Made by a program: the position numbers and the translations under genes. Positions 1 to 6,879 of a stretch of DNA of 6,879 nt are shown in pieces (position 1 is the first letter of the stretch; each line of letters begins with the position of its first letter). The notes beneath the pieces are model-generated. The model did no database searches. It was not told where the DNA came from and saw only the letters and a program-made list of their open reading frames with translations. The stretch spans positions 1 to 6,879 of the forward strand of contig CADCTH010000304.1 of assembly GCA_902805495.1 (NCBI GenBank), read 5' to 3'. This stretch comes from an uncultured Actinomycetospora sp. Lineage in GTDB: Bacteria > Actinomycetota > Actinomycetes > Mycobacteriales > Pseudonocardiaceae.

Positions 1-1
1 C

Positions 2-598
2 ACGTACTTCGTGGTGGCGCACTTCCACTACGTGCTGTTCGGCACGATCGTGTTCGCCACCTACGCCGGCATCTACTTCTGGTTCCCGAAGATGACCGGC
101 CGGATGATGGACGAGCGCCTCGGCAAGTTCCACTTCTGGGCCACGTTCATCGGCTTCCACCTGACGTTCCTGGTGCAGCACTGGCTGGGCACCCAGGGCA
201 TGCCGCGCCGCTACGCCGAGTACGCCGTGACCGACGGGTTCACGACGCTGAACACGATCTCGACGATCGGCGCGTTCATCCTCGGCGCCTCGACGCTGCC
301 GTTCCTGTGGAACGTGTTCCACAGCTACCGCTACGGGCGGCCCGTCGAGGTCGACGACCCGTGGGGCCACGGCAACTCGCTGGAGTGGGCGACGTCCTGC
401 CCGCCGCCGCGGCACAACTTCACCGAACTGCCGCGCATCCGTTCCGAGCGCCCGGCGTTCGAGCTGCACTACCCCCACATCGGGGAGCGGATGCGCCTGG
501 AGGCGCACGTCGGGTCCCGGGCCGAGAGCATGGGCGAGGCCGCCGCGGGGCAGACGGGCCAGGAGGGGATCTCCGGGGACGACCCCCGCAACCGCTGA
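2..598 (+). CDS. ctaD: Cytochrome c oxidase subunit I (aa3-type), C-terminal part
   Basis: This is the 3' part of the catalytic subunit of the aa3-type cytochrome c oxidase, the membrane enzyme that reduces O2 to water and pumps protons. The gene is cut by the window start; the first full codon is at 2 and 198 codons remain before TGA. The visible protein opens inside helix X with TYFVVAHFHYV. By family knowledge the two histidines (local residues 7 and 9, bases 20-28) bind heme a3 and heme a. MPRRYAEY (local 67-74) carries the arginine pair that contacts the heme propionates. Three hydrophobic helices remain (about local 1-26, 36-60 and 83-103). The TSCPPPRHNFTELPRIRSERPAFELHYPH stretch is typical of actinobacterial CtaD. 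After it comes a polar Gly/Ala/Glu-rich tail of about 30 residues that I take to be a variable cytoplasmic end. The upstream copper-ligand histidines and proton channels are outside the window, so their integrity cannot be judged. Confidence 0.96.
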   Translation, partial: TYFVVAHFHYVLFGTIVFATYAGIYFWFPKMTGRMMDERLGKFHFWATFIGFHLTFLVQHWLGTQGMPRRYAEYAVTDGFTTLNTISTIGAFILGASTLPFLWNVFHSYRYGRPVEVDDPWGHGNSLEWATSCPPPRHNFTELPRIRSERPAFELHYPHIGERMRLEAHVGSRAESMGEAAAGQTGQEGISGDDPRNR

Positions 599-603
599 GG
601 TAG

Positions 604-622
604 GGACCACCGGGACTGGTCC
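604..622 (+). terminator. Possible ctaD terminator hairpin
   Basis: Six bases after the ctaD stop, GGACCA (604-609) and TGGTCC (617-622) are perfect inverted copies separated by a 7-base loop. The position directly behind the stop suits a transcription terminator. There is no U-tract, only a pyrimidine-rich CTCCTCTC around 628-635, which is common in high-GC actinobacteria but weakens the call. The stem is only 6 bp, so it could be chance. Confidence 0.35.
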
Positions 623-687
623 GCGCGCCTCCTCTCGGTCACAGTCTCCCTGTCGGCGCCGGGCCGGCACGCGGAGAACCCCGTGGC

Positions 688-692
688 GGAGG
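688..692 (+). promoter_or_regulatory. Ribosome binding site of ppdK
   Basis: GGAGG is a strong Shine-Dalgarno match, 4 bases before the ATG at 697. The spacing is slightly short but workable. It supports that ATG as the start, which also gives the usual PPDK N-terminus. I saw no convincing -10/-35 pair in the rest of the 599-696 gap; there is no TANNNT hexamer at a sensible distance. Confidence 0.65.
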
Positions 693-696
693 CAGC

Positions 697-3375
<2,679 letters not shown>

Positions 3376-3392
3376 TCTCGCCGGGCTCTGGC

Positions 3393-3407
3393 GGTACCGC
3401 CGGTACC
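3393..3407. repeat. GGTACC-GCC-GGTACC repeat ahead of the cyclase gene
   Basis: Two copies of the self-complementary hexamer GGTACC (3393-3398 and 3402-3407) are separated by GCC, giving a 9-bp period. The first copy is the centre of a perfect 12-bp palindrome, GGCGGTACCGCC (3390-3401). The unit lies in the 51-bp gap between ppdK and the cyclase gene, overlapping where a -35 element would sit for the -10 at 3415-3420. It could be an operator for a dimeric regulator. Alternatively, as RNA the two copies can pair into a 6-bp stem with a 3-base loop, acting as a ppdK terminator. The sequence does not decide between these. Confidence 0.4.
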
Positions 3408-3414
3408 TGGTAGC

Positions 3415-3427
3415 TACGCTCGGGTCA
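3415..3427 (+). promoter_or_regulatory. Candidate -10 element of a leaderless cyclase transcript
   Basis: TACGCT (3415-3420) fits the actinobacterial -10 pattern TANNNT and ends 6 bases before the ATG at 3427. That spacing would put the transcription start on the A of the start codon, giving an mRNA with no leader. Consistent with this, the bases before the ATG (CTCGGGTC) hold no Shine-Dalgarno sequence. No good -35 hexamer is seen; the GGTACC repeat is at that position. TANNNT is a loose pattern, so this is a moderate call. Confidence 0.45.
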
Positions 3428-4989
3428 TGTCCTCCCCGGAGCGCGGCACCGTGCACCGCGACTTCCGGCCGGCCACCAAGGCGCTGGTCGGGGCGCAGGT
3501 CGTGGTGTCGAACGTGGTCGGGGCGGCGATCGTGCTCGGGCTCGCCGGGTACGTGCTGCCGACCCAGTCGCTGGTCGACGACCTCGAGGACGCGCTGGAC
3601 CGCAACCTCTTCGCGTTCGGGCTCTACCTGGCGATCGCGGTGGTTGTCGGGCTCGTCTGGGGCTGGTCGTGGATCCGGGTCCCGCCCGCGCCGGCGGCGG
3701 ACGCCGGCGAGGAACAGTGGCAGCGGCACCGCCGGCTCGCGCGCAGCGCCGTCCTGTCCGCGCCGGTGCGCATCACCGTCATCCAGGGCGTGCCGTGGCT
3801 CGTCGCGGTCGTGCTCTTCGTCGCGATCAACGCGCCGTTCTCCCTCACCGTCGCGCTCACGGTCGGCTGCGTGGTCGCCCTGGGCGGGATCGCGACCGTC
3901 GCCGTCGGCTACCGCCTCACCGAGCTCACGTTGCGCCGGGAGGTCGCACGGGTGCTCGCGGAGGACCCGCCGAACAAGCGGGGCCTGCTGCCCGGGGTCG
4001 CCGCCCGGTCGCTGGGCGCCTGGGTGCTCGGCACCGGGGTGCCGCTGCTCGGCATCGCCCTCGCGGCGGCCGCGTCGCTCCTGTTCGACGACTACTACAC
4101 GGTGCCGCAGCTGGGCTGGGTCGTGCTCGTGCTCGCCGCCGTCGCCCTGGCCGTCGGCTTCCTGCTCACCGCGCTGACGTCCACGTCGGTGGCCGCTCCC
4201 GTGATGGCGGTGCGGCGGGCGCAGCGGCGCGTCCAGGAGGGCGACCTCGACGCCACCGTCGAGGTCTCCGACCCCACCGAGCTCGGGATGCTCCAGGCCG
4301 GCTTCAACGACATGGCGGCCGGACTGCGTGAGCGCGACCGGCTGCGCGAGCTGTTCGGGCGCCAGGTCGGCCAGGAGGTCGCGCGCGCGGCGATGGAGGG
4401 CGACATCGAGCTCGGCGGCGAGGTGCGCGAGGTCGCCGTGCTGTTCGTCGACCTCGTCGGCTCGACCGAGATGGCGCTGGACCGCCCGCCGCACGAGGTC
4501 GTCGGGGTGCTTAACCGTTTCTTCGGCGAGGTCGTCGACGTCGTCGAGAGCCACTGCGGCTGGATCAACAAGTTCGAGGGCGACGCCGCCCTCGCCGTCT
4601 TCGGCGCGCCCAACGAGATGCACGACCCCGCCGCCGCCGCGCTCGCCGCCGCCCGCGCGCTGGCCGACCGCCTCGACGGGCTCGAGCCCGCCGCGGGCAT
4701 CGGGGTGTCCGCCGGCCCGACGGTCGCGGGCAACATCGGCGACGCGCGGCGCTACGAGTACACGGTGATCGGCGACCCGGTGAACGAGGCCGCCCGCCTC
4801 TGCGACGTCGCGAAGAGCCTCGACGGGCTCGTCGCGGCGTCCGGCGCGGCGATCGACCGCGCGGGCGCCGACGAGGCCGGGCAGTGGACCGAGGTCGACG
4901 TCCTGCGCCTGCGCGGGCGTGGCCGCCCCACCCACGTCCACGCGCCGTGCGACCGGGTGGGGCCGGCATCCGCCGAGGCGGTGAGCTGA
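3427..4989 (+). CDS. Membrane-bound class III adenylate cyclase with HAMP domain
   Basis: Membrane enzyme predicted to make cAMP from ATP on its cytoplasmic side. The 520-aa protein has six hydrophobic segments (about 20-44, 62-82, 116-135, 140-162, 196-219, 230-250), then a HAMP linker (about 258-310, with EGDLDATVEV and the DPTELGMLQAGFNDMAAGL signature), then a class III catalytic domain (about 330-500). The catalytic set is complete: metal-binding Asp342 (FVDLVGST) and Asp386 (KFEGDA), substrate-specifying Lys382 and Asp450 (which points to ATP, not GTP), and transition-state residues Asn453 and Arg457 (IGDPVNEAARL). The order 6TM-HAMP-cyclase matches the mycobacterial Rv1318c/Rv1319c/Rv1320c/Rv3645 group. 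There is no large extracellular sensor domain, so sensing would have to go through the membrane helices or a partner. The ATG has no ribosome binding site but sits 6 nt after a -10-like hexamer. The next gene begins 63 nt after the stop. A homodimer is expected because catalytic sites of this class form between two subunits. Confidence 0.93.
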   Translation: MSSPERGTVHRDFRPATKALVGAQVVVSNVVGAAIVLGLAGYVLPTQSLVDDLEDALDRNLFAFGLYLAIAVVVGLVWGWSWIRVPPAPAADAGEEQWQRHRRLARSAVLSAPVRITVIQGVPWLVAVVLFVAINAPFSLTVALTVGCVVALGGIATVAVGYRLTELTLRREVARVLAEDPPNKRGLLPGVAARSLGAWVLGTGVPLLGIALAAAASLLFDDYYTVPQLGWVVLVLAAVALAVGFLLTALTSTSVAAPVMAVRRAQRRVQEGDLDATVEVSDPTELGMLQAGFNDMAAGLRERDRLRELFGRQVGQEVARAAMEGDIELGGEVREVAVLFVDLVGSTEMALDRPPHEVVGVLNRFFGEVVDVVESHCGWINKFEGDAALAVFGAPNEMHDPAAAALAAARALADRLDGLEPAAGIGVSAGPTVAGNIGDARRYEYTVIGDPVNEAARLCDVAKSLDGLVAASGAAIDRAGADEAGQWTEVDVLRLRGRGRPTHVHAPCDRVGPASAEAVS

Positions 4990-5018
4990 CGGAACCGGCG
5001 CCACGACCACCGGGAGGC

Positions 5019-5034
5019 ACGCCCGCGCGGGCGT
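5019..5034. repeat. Perfect 16-bp palindrome between cyclase and hydrolase genes
   Basis: ACGCCCGCGCGGGCGT reads the same on both strands. It sits 29 nt after the cyclase stop and 18 nt before the hydrolase start. The arms GCACG (5017-5021) and CGTGC (5035-5039) could lengthen the stem if a few bases bulge. As RNA it would be a GC-rich hairpin with a small loop, compatible with a U-less terminator; as DNA it could be an operator for a dimeric regulator. A GGGAGG at 5012-5017 lies just before it but is 35 nt from the hydrolase GTG, too far to act as its ribosome binding site in the ordinary way. Confidence 0.45.
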
Positions 5035-5052
5035 CGTGCTTCGCTGGCGCGC

Positions 5053-6279
5053 GTGGTCCACGTCAGCGCCCCGAGCGGCACCGACGACCCGGCGCGGGGG
5101 CGGTGGCCGTCGCCCGCCCTCGCCGCCGAGGTCGTCGTCGGCCTGCTCGGGCTCTCGGCGGTGTTCGTGCTCCTCGCCGCGCTCACGGCCGTCATCCCCG
5201 GGTCGACGCTGCTCGGGGCCACGCTCTCGCCCGTCGTGGTCACGGTGCACGGGCTGCAGCTGGTGCTCCTCGGCCTGGTCACCGCCGTGGTCGCGTGGCT
5301 GCTGCGCCGATCCCACCGCCGGGTGGCGACGGCCGTCACCGCCGTCGCCGCGGTCGGCACCCTGGCGCTGGCGGGGGCGGTCGGCGCGGTCGTCGCCGCG
5401 ACGGTCGGCGCCGGCGGCGGCGTCGACCCGCTGCGCGCGATCGCCCTCACCGGCTCCGGCGGCGGGACGCCCGATGAGCGCCCCGTCTACCTGACGACCC
5501 CGGCGGGGCAGGACCTGCACCTCGCCGTGTCGCGTCCGCGCGGCACGACGGGGCCCGCGCCCGTGCTGGTCTGGGTGCACGGCGGCGGCTGGGCCACGGG
5601 CTCCGAGCTCGACCGCGCCGACGACGCGCGCCGGCTCGCCGGCGAGGGCTGGCTCGTCGTGTCGGTCGAGTACACGCTGTCGGGGCACGGGCGCCCGACG
5701 TGGGACGTCGCCGGCCCCCAGGTCGCGTGCGCGCTGGCCCGCGTCGCGGAGCACGCGCGCGAGTACGGCGGCGACCCCGGCCGTCTCGTGGTCGCCGGGG
5801 ACTCGGCCGGCGGGCAGCTCGCGACCTCGGTCGGCTACCGCGCCGCGGCCGGCACCCAGCCCTCGGCGTGCCCCTCGCCGGTCCCGGTGCCGCGCGCGAT
5901 CGCCACGCTCTATCCCGCGGTCGACCTCGCCGACACGTACCGGCGGGGCGACGGCGCGCAGGGCTTCGCGATCGCCTACACCGGCGGCACGCCCGACCAG
6001 GTGCCCGACCGCTACCGCGCCGTCTCCGGCGCCGACGCGATCACGCCCGCGGCGCCGACGACGCTGGCCGTCGTGCCGACCCGCGACCGGCTCGTCCCGC
6101 CGGGCGGGGCCGAGCGGTTCGTCGACGCCGCGCGCGCCGCCGGGGTGGACGCCCAGCGCGTCGACGTCCCGTTCGCCGACCACGCCTTCGACGTCGGGCC
6201 CGCCGGCTCGCTGGGGCACCAGGCGGGGACGTCGGTGCTCGAGCACTGGGCGGCCGAGCAGGTGGGGCTGGTCCGGTAG
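5053..6279 (+). CDS. Membrane-anchored alpha/beta hydrolase (HSL/BD-FAE-type esterase)
   Basis: Probable carboxylester hydrolase, 408 aa, held in the membrane by three N-terminal helices (about 26-48, 60-84, 91-118). Arginines between helices 2 and 3 (RRSHRR, 85-90) place that loop in the cytoplasm, so the catalytic domain (about 140-408) should face outward. The alpha/beta-hydrolase signatures are intact: oxyanion-hole HGGGW (176-180), nucleophile elbow GDSAGG (Ser251), likely acid Asp345 (TRDRLVPP) and catalytic His377 (DHAFD). HGGG plus GDSAGG marks the hormone-sensitive-lipase/BD-FAE branch. The substrate cannot be told from sequence. The protein has exactly two cysteines (226 and 273), both in the catalytic domain and able to form a disulfide outside the cell. 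GTG 5053 is the first ATG/GTG/TTG in this frame after the cyclase stop and lies before helix 1, so I chose it, although no Shine-Dalgarno sequence is at the right distance. It may be co-transcribed with the cyclase (63-nt gap) or separated from it by the palindrome. Confidence 0.88.
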   Translation: MVHVSAPSGTDDPARGRWPSPALAAEVVVGLLGLSAVFVLLAALTAVIPGSTLLGATLSPVVVTVHGLQLVLLGLVTAVVAWLLRRSHRRVATAVTAVAAVGTLALAGAVGAVVAATVGAGGGVDPLRAIALTGSGGGTPDERPVYLTTPAGQDLHLAVSRPRGTTGPAPVLVWVHGGGWATGSELDRADDARRLAGEGWLVVSVEYTLSGHGRPTWDVAGPQVACALARVAEHAREYGGDPGRLVVAGDSAGGQLATSVGYRAAAGTQPSACPSPVPVPRAIATLYPAVDLADTYRRGDGAQGFAIAYTGGTPDQVPDRYRAVSGADAITPAAPTTLAVVPTRDRLVPPGGAERFVDAARAAGVDAQRVDVPFADHAFDVGPAGSLGHQAGTSVLEHWAAEQVGLVR

Positions 6280-6305
6280 GCGCCGGAGCCGGGTAGCCGG
6301 ACGCC

Positions 6306-6879
6306 GTGGGCGCGCGCGGGCAGACCGACAGGTTCGACGGGTGGATCGCCGGCGTCGGCACGGCGGCCGGGCTGCGGGTGGTGGTCGGGCACTGGCCGCA
6401 CTCGCCGTACGGCGCGTTCACCGACGTCATGGTCGAGCGCCCCGACGGCCACCGGCTGCTGCTCGCGCCCGACGAGCAGACCGCGGAGTTCGTCTCCTCG
6501 ACCTACACCTTCGACGAGACGCGCCTGGGCCCGGTGACGCACACCGAGGACGGCGCGGTCCACCACGTCGTCACCGCCGACCTGGACCTGACGCTGCGTA
6601 CCGGCGCGCGCACGCCGCTGGGGTGGCTGCTGCGCGCCGTTCCCCGCCCGCTCGCGACGGCCCCGGCGTGGATCGCGGCGGTCGACGCGATCGCCCGGCG
6701 CGTGCTGCCCGGCGTGCGCACGGTCGGCAGCGCGGGCGGCGGGCGCCGCGAGTACTACGGCGCCCGGGACCTGCACCGCGTCGTCGACGCCCGCGTGCGC
6801 TGGGAGGGCGAGGACCAGGGCCCGCTCACCCCGGTCGACCCGCCCGTGCACTTCGGCTTCGGCTCGACGCCGCGGGCCC
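6306..6879 (+). CDS. Conserved-looking protein of unknown function, 3'-truncated
   Basis: An open frame runs from GTG 6306 to the window end (191 complete codons, no stop), with third positions almost all G or C as in the neighbouring genes. An in-frame TAG at 6294-6296 limits the N-terminus, and GTG 6306 is the first start after it. The start is 26 nt after the hydrolase stop and has only a distant GGAG (6285-6288). The product begins VGARGQTDRFDGWIAGVGTA and has recognisable-looking blocks: VVVGHWPHSPYGAF (about 26-39), DVMVERPDGHRLLLAPDE (about 41-58), TYTFDE (about 67-72) and a basic REYYGARDLHRV block near 156-167. It has several Trp, Tyr, His and Phe residues, as in a folded protein. 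There is no signal peptide. A proline-flanked, alanine-rich stretch (about 108-135) is amphipathic, not clearly transmembrane. I do not recognise the family and assign no function. Same strand and small gap suggest co-transcription with the hydrolase. Confidence 0.8.
   Translation, partial: MGARGQTDRFDGWIAGVGTAAGLRVVVGHWPHSPYGAFTDVMVERPDGHRLLLAPDEQTAEFVSSTYTFDETRLGPVTHTEDGAVHHVVTADLDLTLRTGARTPLGWLLRAVPRPLATAPAWIAAVDAIARRVLPGVRTVGSAGGGRREYYGARDLHRVVDARVRWEGEDQGPLTPVDPPVHFGFGSTPRA

Noticed and set aside
641..653. Small inverted repeat ACAG-TCTCC-TGT-like upstream of ppdK
   Set aside because: Only a 4-bp arm on each side with no further support; expected by chance.
4621..4700. GCC-rich near-repeat inside the cyclase domain (Ala-rich stretch)
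   Set aside because: It encodes the alanine-rich helix commonly present between the second metal site and the GDPVN motif in this cyclase group; no sign of a simple-sequence expansion that breaks the fold.
5036..5494. Alternative + strand start GTG 5036 in another frame near the GGGAGG
   Set aside because: That frame gives an Arg/Ser/Pro-rich 152-residue product without domains, whereas the frame of GTG 5053 carries the membrane helices and the hydrolase motifs.
6012..6851. A 279-residue minus-strand open frame at the right end
   Set aside because: It overlaps the end of the hydrolase, including its catalytic His377, and the whole coherent + strand frame from 6306. Its composition is low-complexity Arg/Ala/Gly/Asp, as expected of an antisense shadow.

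Overview
The window is a very GC-rich stretch (codon third positions are almost always G or C) that reads like a chromosomal housekeeping region of a high-GC actinobacterium. The CtaD tail (TSCPPPRHNFTELP, MPRRYAEY) and the mycobacterial-type HAMP adenylate cyclase are typical of that phylum. Pseudonocardiales or a related order is my best guess, but the sequence alone does not fix the genus. All genes lie on the + strand. I see no tRNA or rRNA, insertion sequence, CRISPR array, prophage or integration site.

Layout: (1) 2-598, the 3' end of ctaD (cytochrome c oxidase subunit I), keeping the heme-ligand helix. (2) 599-696, a short gap with a terminator-like hairpin and then a clear Shine-Dalgarno sequence. 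(3) 697-3375, a complete ppdK (pyruvate, phosphate dikinase, 892 aa) with every catalytic residue I could check. (4) 3376-3426, a compact promoter region with two GGTACC units 9 bp apart and a -10-like hexamer exactly 6 nt before an ATG that has no ribosome binding site, as in leaderless transcripts. (5) 3427-4989, a membrane class III adenylate cyclase: six membrane segments, HAMP, and a complete catalytic domain. (6) 4990-5052, a gap with a perfect 16-bp palindrome. (7) 5053-6279, an alpha/beta hydrolase of the HSL/BD-FAE type, anchored by three membrane helices with its catalytic domain probably outside the membrane. (8) 6306-6879, a conserved-looking protein of unknown function that runs off the window end; it is open at its 3' end and easy to miss.

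Functionally, ctaD (respiration) and ppdK (PEP/pyruvate interconversion) are central energy and carbon genes that appear to be separate transcription units. The cyclase, hydrolase and unknown gene follow closely (gaps of 63 and 26 nt) and could be one unit, although the palindrome after the cyclase may separate them. A cAMP-producing membrane receptor beside a secreted-face esterase allows a lipid- or ester-sensing idea, but that is inference from adjacency. I did not find a clearly new multi-gene system. The items most worth a second look are the leaderless cyclase promoter with its GGTACC repeat, the membrane-anchored hydrolase with exactly two cysteines, the odd cyclase-hydrolase junction, and the unknown protein at the right edge.
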